Shown here: positions 47,599 to 59,000 of the stretch, one piece after another | Layout: every line of letters starts with the position of its first letter | How positions within the stretch are numbered: position 1 is the stretch's first letter | Origin: Amaurobius ferox | Lineage: Eukaryota; Arthropoda; Arachnida; Araneae; Amaurobiidae | Direction of reading: 5' to 3' | Length of the DNA: 64,000 nt | Assembly: GCA_951213105.1 (NCBI GenBank) | Contig: OX578147.1 | Span: forward strand, 124,465,642 to 124,529,641 | Translations under genes and position numbers: made by a program | Notes under the pieces: model-generated | Database searches by the model: none | The model's input: the letters and a program-made list of their open reading frames with translations, nothing else | What the model was told of the DNA's origin: nothing

Positions 47599-50500
47599 AC
47601 GAAGTACTAGTAAGAGTTGTGGTATTTTAAAAATGTTTTCTGCAACTGGTGGTCGTAGAGGTCATATCCGGCCCGTGAATTAATTTCAATGGCCCGCAAA
47701 CCAGAGCCGTAACTAGAGACGAAACTCAAAAGGGGCTGGTGTGAAATTCAAGGGGGGGGGGGAATCAACAATCTTGAAGAAGGGGCTCACCAAAATAGTT
47801 AATCCTTAGCATTTATTAAATAGTTACTATTATATATTATACGAAGTACTAGTAAGAGTTGTGGTATTTTAAAAATGTTTTCTGCAACTGGTGGTCGTAG
47901 AGGACATATCCGGCCCGTGAATTAATTTCAATAGCCCGCAATTAATTTCAATGGCCGCAAACCAGAGCCGTAGCTAGAGACGAAACTCGAAAGGGGCTGG
48001 TGCGAAATTCAAGGGGGGGGGATCAACAATCTTGAAGAAGGGGCTCACCAAAATAGTTAATCCTTAGCATTTATTAAATAGTTACTATTATATATTATAC
48101 GAAGTACTAGTAAGAGTTGTGGTATTTTAAAAATGTTTTCTGCAACTGGTGGTTGTAGAGGACATATCCGGCCCGTGAATTAATTTCAATAGCCCGCAAT
48201 TAATTTCAATGGCCGCAAACCAGAGCCGTAGCTAGAGACGAAACTCAAAAGGGGCTGGTGTGAAATTCAAGGGGGGGGGGAATCAACAATCTTGAAGAAG
48301 GGGCTCACCAAAATAGTTAATCCTTAGCATTTATTAAATAGTTACTATTATATATTATACGAAGTACTAGTAAGAGTTGTGGTATTTTAAAAATGTTTTC
48401 TGCAACTGGTGGTCGTAGAGGACATATCCGGCCCGTGAATTAATTTCAATAGCCCGCAATTAATTTCAATGGCCGCAAACCAGAGCCGTAGCTAGAGACG
48501 AAACTCGAAAGGGGCTGGTGCGAAATTCAAGGGGGGGGGGATCAACAATCTTGAAGAAGGGGCTCACCAAAATAGTTAATCCTTAGCATTTATTAAATAG
48601 TTACTATTATATATTATACGAAGTACTAGTAAGAGTTGTGGTATTTTAAAAATGTTTTCTGCAACTGGTGGTCGTAGAGGACATATCCGGCCCGTGAATT
48701 AATTTCAATAGCCCGCAATTAATTTCAATGGCCGCAAACCAGAGCCGTAGCTAGAGACGAAACTCGAAAGGGGCTGGTGCGAAATTCTAGGGGGGGGGGA
48801 TCAACAATCTTGAAGAAGGGGCTCACCAAAATAGTTAATCCTTAGCATTTATTAAATAGTTACTATTATATATTATACGAAGTACTAGTAAGAGTTGTGG
48901 TATTTTAAAAATGTTTTCTGCAACTGGTGGTCGTAGAGGACATATCCGGCCCGTGAATTAATTTCAATAGCCCGCAATTAATTTCAATGGCCGCAAACCA
49001 GAGCCGTAGCTAGAGACGAAACTCGAAAGGGGCTGGTGCGAAATTCAAGGGGGGGGGATCAACAATCTTGAAGAAGGGGCTCACCAAAATAGTTAATCCT
49101 TAGCATTTATTAAATAGTTACTATTATATATTATACGAAGTACTAGTAAGAGTTGTGGTATTTTAAAAATGTTTTCTGCAACTGGTGGTCGTAGAGGACA
49201 TATCCGGCCCGTGAATTAATTTCAATAGCCCGCAATTAATTTCAATGGCCGCAAACCAGAGCCGTAGCTAGAGACGAAACTCGAAAGGGGCTGGTGCGAA
49301 ATTCAAGGGGGGGGGGATCAACAATCTTGAAGAAGGGGCTCACCAAAATAGTTAATCCTTAGCATTTATTAAATAGTTACTATTATATATTATACGAAGT
49401 ACTAGTAAGAGTTTATAAAATATTTTAAAAATGTTTTCTGCAACTGGTGGTCGTAGAGGACATATCCGGCCCGTGAATTAATTTCAATAGCCCGCAATTA
49501 ATTTCAATGGCCGCAAACCAGAGCCGTAGCTAGAGACGAAACTCAAAAGGGGCTGGTGTGAAATTCAAGGGGGGGGGGAATCAACAATCTTGAAGAAGGG
49601 GCTCACCAAAATAGTTAATCCTTAGCATTTATTAAATAGTTACTATTATATATTATACGAAGTACTAGTAAGAGTTGTGGTATTTTAAAAATGTTTTCTG
49701 CAACTGGTGGTCGTAGAGGACATATCCGGCCCGTGAATTAATTTCAATAGCCCGCAATTAATTTCAATGGCCGCAAACCAGAGCCGTAGCTAGAGACGAA
49801 ACTCGAAAGGGGCTGGTGCGAAATTCAAGGGGGGGGGATCAACAATCTTGAAGAAGGGGCTCACCAAAATAGTTAATCCTTAGCATTTATTAAATAGTTA
49901 CTATTATATATTATACGAAGTACTAGTAAGAGTTGTGGTATTTTAAAAATGTTTTCTGCAACTGGTGGTCGTAGAGGACATATCCGGCCCGTGAATTAAT
50001 TTCAATAGCCCGCAATTAATTTCAATGGCCGCAAACCAGAGCCGTAGCTAGAGACGAAACTCGAAAGGGGCTGGTGCGAAATTCAAGGGGGGGGGGATCA
50101 ACAATCTTGAAGAAGGGGTTCACCAAAATAGTTAATCCTTAGCATTTATTAAATAGTTACTATTATATATTATACGAAGTACTAGTAAGAGTTGTGGTAT
50201 TTTAAAAATGTTTTCTGCAACTGGTGGTCGTAGAGGACATATCCGGCCCGTGAATTAATTTCAATAGCCCGCAATTAATTTCAATGGCCGCAAACCAGAG
50301 CCGTAGCTAGAGACGAAACTCAAAAGGGGCTGGTGTGAAATTCAAGGGGGGGGGGGGAATCAACAATCTTGAAGAAGGGGCTCACCAAAATAGTTAATCC
50401 TTAGCATTTATTAAATAGTTACTATTATATATTATACGAAGTACTAGTAAGAGTTGTGGTATTTTAAAAATGTTTTCTGCAACTGGTGGTTGTAGAGGAC

Positions 50501-50690
50501 ATATCCGGCCCGTGAATTAATTTCAATGGCCCGCAATTAATTTCAATGGCCGCAAACCAGAGCCGTAGCTAGAGACGAAACTCAAAAGGGGCTGGTGCGA
50601 AATTCAAGGGGGGGGGGGTCAACAAACTTGAAAAAGGTGCTTACCAAAATAGTTAACCATTAGCATTTATTAAATAGTTACTATTATATA
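47599..50690. repeat. 260-bp satellite array, 12 units, with G-runs
   Basis: Units begin ACGAAGTACTAGTAAGAG at 47599, 47841, 48099, 48359, 48618, 48877, 49135, 49394, 49657, 49915, 50174 and 50436. Lengths are 242-263 bp, mostly 258-260, and identity is very high. Each unit carries AAGGGGCTGG and a run of roughly 8-13 G within about 20 bp. Two unit types can be told apart by CTCAAAAGGGGCTGGTGTG (A) and CTCGAAAGGGGCTGGTGCG (B). The order is A B A B B B B A B B A and a mixed last unit. The array lies in the dlg1 intron directly upstream of the PDZ2 exon. Confidence 0.96.
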
Positions 50691-52642
50691 TTTTAATCCT
50701 TATAAGTTATTAACAAATAATTGCATATTTATATTTGTAAGCTAAGAGTTGATTAGGAAAATTCATATAGCTACTATACATCAATATTAACATATAATAA
50801 TTACAATTAATTTTGATATAAGCATTAACTATTAGCAAAACTGTTAATTAACCGAAGAAAATTTCTGAAAGTTATTAAAAGTTAACGCTTAATATTAACT
50901 TTTAACTATTTATCAGTTGATTTTGACTCTAAAATGTATAACAGTGAAACCTGCAATAATGCAAAAGTATCCAAATACTATTGTCTTAATATTTAAATAT
51001 TTTTAAATTAAATATGTAAATAAATTGATCATCACTATCATTACAAATTCAGCTAAAATGTGTAAAATTTAAAACAAAGTAGCTTATAAAAATATATCAA
51101 AGAAACTTTTTATACAAAATTTGGGTGAAATGTCGGATGAAATTTCATAGCACTACAAAATATTTAATATTTTTATTACATCATTATATATATATTTTTT
51201 TCATATTTATACGTAAGGGGGCTTAGCCCCCTTTGGTCCCCTCCTTGGCTATGCCCTTGCCGCAAATCTTGAATACTCTTCATACATATATAGGTTACCA
51301 GAAACACTGGTGTTGCCCTTGGATGATGCTTAAATCAAACTAGCGAGGTACAAAATGTGAAATTTTGTTGCCATAGATCTGCTCATAATTAAGATTGACA
51401 AACCAATAGAAGAAAATGTAAAGTATGTTTCCGGTGTTGTGTGCGATTTTTTTACAGACAGACTCAAATATGTATTTCAATTCACTTTGTACCCTGAATA
51501 TATGTTAGGTAAAAAAATATAAATAAAAAAAAGCATTCTCTGAACAATAATTTTAATCATTTGGAGCAACGATGCCAATTTTGCGAAATATTTTTGTAAA
51601 ATTTGAAAAAGAAAAGGAAAAAGTTACTTAAAAATGGATCCTGGAATGCAGAAGTCCAGTTGAGCCACACTGTAGTTAATGTTTAGTATAATTTTATCTT
51701 TGCAGGAATTTGTTCAAGTACATTATTAAAGCATTTTTACTTTCTAATACTATGCAATATAGTATATAGAATGCATTGTTTTCACAAAAATGTTTAGTAT
51801 AATGTTATCTTAGAAATTTTTAATTTATTCTTAAAAATTCATTCTTAAGAAATTGCTTGGTAGATGTTTGATATTTTGTCTACGATAGATTATTTATATT
51901 TATTCTTAAAATTTTTTAGTATAATGTTATCTTTGCAGGTTTTTGTTCAAATGCATTATTAAAACAATTTTACTTTCTAATACTATGTAATATAGTATAG
52001 AACGTATTGTTTTCACGAACATTTTTGAATTCGAGACTTTGATGCCAATATATGTTTTAGGACCTCCTGAACACGTTTTGACTATTTTCGGAGTGATGTT
52101 TGCCTGTCGATTTCTCGTGTGTGCGATAGCTGCCACAAATATTAATGGATTTTCACAAAACTTTATATTCCGCTTTGTTATTAAAACTCTAGAATTAGAT
52201 AGAATATTTTTAACTCGAACGAACACTTCGACTATATATATTTTTTAACATGGCGGCATAGGATAAAATTTGACATACCCATGCATAAAAGGGTTTATTT
52301 ATGGCTCAATGATAACAAGATTTAAGAGTTTCAATCGCTCTTGTGAAAAATAGCGACGATACATATATTTTTTTGTTCGTAACATCATTAGCCCTCTTGG
52401 GGGGGGGGGGGGAGTTACGCCGCGGAGGGTACATTGTCAAGTATGGTATCAATCGAAAAATTGTAAGCCCTTTAAAGTGAAGGGTGAGACGCTATAGTTG
52501 TAATTATTTGGAGTAACGATATCAATTTTTCAAAAATTTTCTTGTAAATTTTGGAAAAAAAAAATTCTGGTATGAGAAAGTCGAGCTGAACCACACTTCA
52601 GTTAATTCTATTATATATCATAGCGATTGAATGAAAATAAAT
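50691..52642. other. Probable dlg1 intron with repeat ends, no gene seen
   Basis: The stretch holds a perfect-arm hairpin (AAGGGGGCT T AGCCCCCTT, 51215-51233) inside GGGGCTTAGCCCCCTTTGG, a typical transposon-end sequence. Two copies of a ~140-bp repeat follow (about 51541-51685 and 52480-52605, each with AACGAT, CAATTTT and CCACACT.CAGTTAAT). Homologues of this repeat lie near 63446-63600 and 6205-6310. A run of 14 G is at 52399-52412. The frames around 51927-52248 are short and unrecognised. Confidence 0.5.
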
Positions 52643-53596
52643 CTGATGTGGACAACCCATGACTTTTCTTATATAATGCAATGAATTTACTACTTTTACA
52701 GTAAAAAAAATAGGGTTTTCTTATAGTAGATACTTATATTCTTTACATGATATTGAATTTTCGACAATTAGTCGTCATTTTCATTGATTGAGCGTCATTT
52801 TAATCCATTTGGCGAGATTTTCGTTAATTTGACAACATTTCAAAAAGTCGCCAAGTTGGCGACATTCCGCCAAATTCGTCGCCAAGCTTTACTGATGGAG
52901 AAATAAGTTATTCTTATAGCAGATAAATGACTATTGGCGTTCAAATACAATATTACTCAAAGTATCTTCTTTCCTGAATGGAACGATCTAGTTCCACGAG
53001 AATGATATTGTTGGGTTGCTTTAGTATTTAGGTAATTTGGAGATTTGAAAATTTACTTTTATTTCTTTTTCCCTGGCTCAATATTCTTAATTTGGTAATA
53101 TTTAAATAATATTTATTGGCTTTTCATTTATTCTTTAATTAGAATATTTTTAATCATCTAAATTAATTTTCTTTATAATATTCTTAGTTAAAAATGTTCC
53201 ATTCCTTAAATTAATATTACTTTTGATTTGTAAATTTTAAAAATTATTTATTTATTTGATTCCCCTTAAAATTCCCTTTAATTTGATGTCTCATTTTCCC
53301 ATTTTGGTTAGAAATTCCGTTTGTTCTACAGTTTCAAGTTATTTCCATGTCTCACTGCAATTCAAAAATTTCAGTTGCGGCCATTTTCGGAATTTTGTTT
53401 CGCGGGCCCTTTACTGCGATTAAGCCGCCACCTAAGCGTTTTTCGCGCCTCTTTAGAATTCGGGATTTTTTTTAATTGGTTCGCGTTTTTACGGATCGTC
53501 TGCTCTCGGAATTATGAGTATTATTTTGGCAATTCTAATTTCGGTAAGCGAATTTTAATTGCTGCCGTTTATCTAAACTCGCCCTTTTGCCGCAAG

Positions 53597-53625
53597 TATA
53601 AATACGCGCGTAGAACTTTTCAGTT
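53597..53625 (+). promoter_or_regulatory. LTR core promoter: TATA box and initiator
   Basis: TATAAATA lies at 53597-53604. The arthropod-type initiator TCAGTT starts at 53620, with its A at 53622, 25 nt from the first T of the TATA box. The same pair recurs in the 3' LTR at about 61764-61790. Confidence 0.7.
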
Positions 53626-54436
53626 TGAGTTTTTTGTTGAAATCCTTCGTTGTGCGTTAGCGCGAGAAGCGCGTTGTTTTTTTTTCGAATGGAACTTATG
53701 TTCCACGCGAGTTTTTTTAATGGAACGTTAAGTTCCTCGCGTTATTCTTTTTTTTCATTAGTTGTTTTAATTTAAATTATGCATTTTTCAAGCTTTTTCG
53801 CGTAATTCGCGACGTAACTCTCCAGAAAAGTGTATGGTGAAATTCCTTTTGCGAGTTATGTGAATGAAGCGTCTGACGATGACGTCCGAGTTTTGAGAAA
53901 ATCCTAGCGTTCCAGATGTGGTTGTTAGGCCTCTGCTGATGTTTTTCAAAAGTGCTGAATCCTTTCCTGACTAAAGTTTGTTGAGATCCTGATCCCAAGA
54001 AAACCAGTTTTTTCCAAAATCTGTGCTGCTCCAATGATTGGAACTTTCCCCCTTGTCTGGCGGCCCATCCGGGTGAATACTGATGTTTTATTTAAACCCT
54101 TAATTTCTTTAATTCTGAATATGATTTCTCAATATTTTTGAAATGCATTTAACTAAAATTTATTCTGTAAAATTAAAATTCTAAACTTCATTCTGAGAGC
54201 AAATTTCTAAACCTTCATAATTTTTAAGAGCCTGGGTTAAATTCTAAAATTCTTTAAATTTAATATTTTGTTAATGATTTTTGATGAAATTTAAATAGAT
54301 TGTTTTGAGTAAAGTTTTTATGCTAATTCCTTAATTTTAACTAAGTTGATAAAATTCTAAAATTCTAATGTTAATTCTTTCTGAGTTGCCTGCCTGTGAG
54401 CAATGTTTTTGTATTTGTTAATTTGAAGTACAATTT

Positions 54437-54442
54437 AATAAA
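54437..54442 (+). terminator. LTR polyadenylation signal
   Basis: AATAAA lies about 57 nt before the LTR end. The copy in the 3' LTR, at about 62605, would serve the genomic transcript. Confidence 0.6.
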
Positions 54443-54506
54443 CTAATTTTCTTAAAACTAAATATTATGTCTTCATTTATCTATCTGTTAAACACAACAG
54501 TAGTTT

Positions 54507-54522
54507 TGGTGCCGTGTACCAG
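54507..54522 (+). other. Primer-binding site, tRNA-His type
   Basis: TGGTGCCGTGTACCAG starts 7 nt after the LTR. Its first 10 bases complement the 3' end CACGGCACCA of eukaryotic tRNA-His, whose acceptor stem starts GCCGUGA. With one bulged T the match continues through ACCAG in the insect form of that tRNA. The tRNA sequence is recalled and was not looked up. Confidence 0.65.
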
Positions 54523-54589
54523 TCTAGAAATTGCTCTCATGTTTTATAATATTTATTAGTAGTATTAAACTTTCAATTGTATTGCAATT

Positions 54590-56032
54590 ATGGATGATAT
54601 TAGAGAAAGTAACTGTATGTATGTTTCTGTATTTGGGTCAGATGAAACTGGAGATGGCTCTAAAGATAAGCCTTTTGAAACTTTATTATATGCTATGTTC
54701 TTTGTTGGTAAAGAGCCATTTCCTTCATTTCTTACAAATTCAAATGATGGTAAAGATTGGGATTTAATTCCCAGAAGTCAGGTTGCTAGTACCAAGAAAA
54801 CTTGGTTATCCTTATTGGAAAGAAATTTACCTTCTAAAATAAACATTGAGGCAACCTCTGATAATGTAAATTCTGTTGGTAACAAAAATATTGATTCAAA
54901 TGTTAATAGTAAACAATATGACTCAAATGAACAGGGATTAAAAATAGATTCTTCTAAATGTAATGTAATGAGTAATTTTAAAACAGTCTCTTCAATAGGA
55001 GACTTTTTAGATTCAATCCCAGTATTTTCAGGAGAGGAATCTGGCCTCCCATTGGAGGATTACATAGATAGAATTAAAATGTTAGCTGACCATGCAAATT
55101 GGTCAGAGTCAGACAAGGTCTTAGTTTTAAAGTTAAAACTGTCAGGCATAGCTGCAAGATTTATTAGAGATAATCCTAAGTTAAAAGAAGAGAAATCTTT
55201 CTCTCAAATTCTTAAAGCTTTACGCGACAGATTTTCCTCAATAGAATGTTTACACAGTAACTTGAGAGCATTTCTGCAGAGTTATCAGAGACCAAATGAA
55301 TCTGTGCGTCAGTTTGCTGCTAGAGTTGAGGCTTCCTCATACAAAACTGTTTCACCTGGCTTACTAAATGACAGAGTGGCAAACCAGCAAAGACTTGATG
55401 TCTTGTGCTCGGTTTTCATTGAAGGCTTGAAGCCTCATTTCAAACGGCTAATCCTACCTCAAAACCACAAGAGTTTTGACTCTGCAAAAAGGCATGCTGT
55501 GGCGGAGGAAGAGGTGTGGAGCAAGCAACATGGGGATGATCCCCAATATGTTATGAGTCTTGGAGAGTCTGAAAATAAGCAGCTCCATGATGAGCTTAAG
55601 AGAAATAAAATGGAGGTAGAGAACCTCACTAAAAGGCTTGCTGAGTTGCAAACTCAGATTAACACCAAACCACAGCTGCCTCAAACTAGAGTGACAAAGG
55701 ATAGCCGAAGGTGTTTTTCATGTGGTCTATTAGGTCACATAAGTGTGGATTGTAGGAAATTTCCTCAATCACACAGGTTCAACAGAAATTCTGGGTCTCT
55801 GCCTACTCGAATGTATCAACAACCTTTTTCTTTTCCACAACCTACACAAAACTATCCATATGGTTTTCCACAACAAATGCAAGGATTTCAACAACCTACT
55901 CAATTTTTTTACCATCAGCCAAATCAAAACTTTCAGCCTGACATTAATGAAACTAAACCTAAAATGAGTTACAACACTTTTTATACACCTAGGAGTGATA
56001 AAAATGACAGTGAAAAACAGAATTTAAACTAA
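54590..56032 (+). CDS. gag: Gag with an N-terminal AsnRS-like domain
   Basis: This intact 480-residue frame starts at the first ATG after the primer site. Residues 8-75 look like the N-terminal appended domain of eukaryotic cytosolic asparaginyl-tRNA synthetase: YVS (11-13), GSDETGDG (16-23), KDKPF (25-29), VGKEPFP (39-45), a Trp at 57, SQ (63-64) and a KKTW end (69-72). A variable Asn/Ser-rich linker follows to about 125. Residues 130-300 are a typical Gypsy capsid region with ALRDRFS and RQFAARVEA motifs. A predicted coiled coil (about 325-355) precedes a single CCHC zinc knuckle (CFSCGLLGHISVDC, about 375-388). The last 90 residues are rich in Gln, Pro and Phe. Gag builds the particle and packages RNA. 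The stop at 56030 directly follows a slippery heptamer, so Gag-Pol would be made by -1 frameshifting. Confidence 0.95.
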   Translation: MDDIRESNCMYVSVFGSDETGDGSKDKPFETLLYAMFFVGKEPFPSFLTNSNDGKDWDLIPRSQVASTKKTWLSLLERNLPSKINIEATSDNVNSVGNKNIDSNVNSKQYDSNEQGLKIDSSKCNVMSNFKTVSSIGDFLDSIPVFSGEESGLPLEDYIDRIKMLADHANWSESDKVLVLKLKLSGIAARFIRDNPKLKEEKSFSQILKALRDRFSSIECLHSNLRAFLQSYQRPNESVRQFAARVEASSYKTVSPGLLNDRVANQQRLDVLCSVFIEGLKPHFKRLILPQNHKSFDSAKRHAVAEEEVWSKQHGDDPQYVMSLGESENKQLHDELKRNKMEVENLTKRLAELQTQINTKPQLPQTRVTKDSRRCFSCGLLGHISVDCRKFPQSHRFNRNSGSLPTRMYQQPFSFPQPTQNYPYGFPQQMQGFQQPTQFFYHQPNQNFQPDINETKPKMSYNTFYTPRSDKNDSEKQNLN

Positions 56033-59000
56033 GTAAGGGTGAAGGGAGTTTTCACTCCAACTTACCTTCTGAAGCCCTTGGGGTGTTACCTGTGGTGCAA
56101 AATTCAAATTTGATTTCATTACGGAATTTGTCTCTACCAGTGATTTCTGGTATGATAAATAATGTTGATATTCCTATACTTATTGATTCTGGTGCTTCTA
56201 TTAATGTGTTGTTTACAAATGTATTATCTCATTTAAATATACCTGACAGTCAATTAACAAAGTGTAATATAAATTTAAAGGGCATCTCTAGTGATATTAT
56301 AAAAGTTTCCAGGAAATTAAATATTAATTTACATTTAAATAACAAAATATTTAATGTTGATTTTTATATTATGGACTGTGATTCTTGTAATTATTCAGCA
56401 ATACTTGGTGTGAAATTTTTAAAGGGTTATAAGATGTCAATAGATTTTAGTAATAATGTTTTATACAATAATATTGTAACTGTGCCTTTTGCAATTAAGG
56501 ATGAATCTGTACCATTTTTATTATCTGATACAACTCAATTCTTTAATAATTATGAAATTAACAGAGAAAATACTTTGAATTCTGAAAAATATAGGGATAA
56601 TTTGTGCTATGCACTTAGGAAATACACAATTCCTCCTCTATCGGAGGCTTTCATACAAGTAAAATTAAAAGAGATTGTTAAATTTAATTCACCTACTGTG
56701 ATGATTGAGCCTTTAAACAACAGTAAAATTCTGGTCGCTAGATCAGTAAATAATGTATCTAGATCTAATATATATAATGTAAAAGTATTGAATTTGTCAA
56801 CTGATGAGTTGCACATAAATAAGCATTCAAATTTAGCAAAAATTGCTCCTATCACAGTAGTATCTTCTTTTTCAGTTAACAATATTACTGAGTCAAGTGC
56901 AGAGAGTGGTGATAATTTTGATGTTTGGGGAGGAAATTTTGATCTTTCACACTTAGACTATAATGAAAAAAGACAAATAGAGAGTTTAATTAATGATTAT
57001 AAACATATTTTTGCTAATTCTATTCCAGATTTAAAGGGGTGTGATACAGTTTTTCATAACATTAACTTAAAAGATGATATTCCTGTTAAACAAAAACCTT
57101 ATAGAGTTCCTTATCATGTAAGAGATGAATTAGATAGACAAATTAATGAGCTTCTTGAAAATGACATTATACAAGAAAGTGATTCACCATTCTCCGCACC
57201 TGTACTGTTTGTTAAAAAGGCAGATGGAACATTAAGATTAGTAACAGATTTTAGAAAATTAAATGATAAAACTATTGATGATATTTTTCCACTGCCAAAT
57301 ATCACTGAATTGATTGATAGTTTAAATGGTGCGAAATATTTTTCTACATTAGACTTAACATCAGGATTTTATCAAATGAAATTGCACCCAGACGACACAC
57401 ACAAATGTGGCTTTTCTACACCTTTTGGCCACTATGAATGGAAAAGAGTCCCTTTCGGTTTGAAAAATGCCCCCAGCTCCTTTCAACGACTTATGTCCAT
57501 CGTCCTAGCTAAGCTTTCCCCTTTACAAATTTCTATTTACATAGATGATATTGTTATTGCATCTAGAACCTTTGAGGAACACTTAATGAAATTAAAGGTA
57601 GTATTTGATAGATTAGCTCAACATAAATTATGTTTAAAGCCAAGTAAATGCAATTTTTTTAAATCTTCAATAAATTATTTGGGTTTTCAAGTTTCTGAAG
57701 GTATTGTCCAGCCTGACCCCTCAAATTTAAAAACTGTTAAAAATTTTCAAATACCCACCTCTAAAAAACAAATTCGCCAATTTTTAGGATTAACTGGCTT
57801 CTACAGAAAATTTATTGAAAATTACTCCTTAAAAGCTCTTCCCTTAACTAATTTAACTAAGCAAAATATTAAATTCTCTTGGACCCCTGAAGCAGAAAAT
57901 TCTTATCAAACCTTAAAATCCGAATTACTTAAAGAACCCATTTTACATCTCCCTGATTTTTCAAAACCGTTTTCGGTATGTACCGATGCATCAAATTTTG
58001 CTCTAGGAGCAGTTCTCTGTCAAGAAGGAAAGGATGGATTTTTGCACCCTATTGCTTATGCTAGTAAAAAACTAAAAGATGCAGAAATAAACTATAGCAC
58101 AGTCGAGAAAGAGACTTTAGGAGTTGTCTGGGCAACATCCTATTTTAAGCAATACCTTTTGGGAAAACATTTTACTGTTTATTGTGATCAGGCCTCCCTT
58201 TCAAATGTTTTAAAATTAAAAGACCCCACTTCTAGGATAGCACGATGGATAATGTCCATGACCCAGTTTAATTACAAAATTATTCATAAACCTGGTCGCC
58301 TAAATTTAACAGCTGATTATCTATCTAGATGTGTAAATAATGTAAACGTAAACACTATAGACTTGGATGTTGATACAAACCTTCTTTTAAGAGTACGTAA
58401 TTCTCAAAATTCTGACCCTAATTGTATAAGAATTGGCTCATGCTTAGATAAAAATATTGACCCATTCCCTAAAAATTTAATGTTTTTCTTAAAAGATGAT
58501 GTATTATATTGTACTAATAGGAAACCTAAATTAAAATATCAAAGAAAAGAGCGTATTGTTGTTCCACAAAATTTGATCTCTGATATTCTAAATTATTGTC
58601 ATGATTCGATCACTGCAGGACATGGTGGTTTTAGAAGGACTTTGAGGAAAATTCAGCAACACTTTTATTGGCCTAGGATGTATGTTCAAATTTTAAATTA
58701 TGTTAAGAGTTGTCCTGATTGTTTACAGAAAAGAGGATTTAAACAAAAACAAAAAGCTCCTTTACAGAGGTTTCCAAATTCTACTTACCCTATGGAAAGA
58801 ATAGCTATGGATTGTATTGGCCCCATGCCTCTAACTTACTCTGGCAATAAGTACATACTGGTAATTACAGACTATTTTACTCGTTGGCCAGAAGCTTATG
58901 CTATCCCCAATATTAAATCTGAAACTATTTTAAATTGTTTAGAAAACTTCTTTTCTCTTCATGGTGTGCCAAAACACATTATCACTGACAAAGGATCTAA

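Larger units (their letters stand above)
53009..54499 (+). repeat. 5' LTR
   Basis: It starts TGTTGGGTTGC and ends AACACAACA, the usual TG...CA borders. The interior has a GC-richer part (about 53310-53700) containing the promoter. A 136-codon frame there occurs in both LTRs but is not credible as a gene. The R region appears to begin at the initiator at about 53622. Confidence 0.95.

Noticed and set aside
51927..52248. Open frames on both strands in the dlg1 flank
   Set aside because: They are short, overlap each other, carry no recognisable domain and have no plausible splice borders.
53321..53731. 136-codon frame inside the 5' LTR, repeated in the 3' LTR (61488-61943)
   Set aside because: It spans the TATA box and initiator of the LTR, lacks any family motif, and its end differs between the LTRs because of one homopolymer base.
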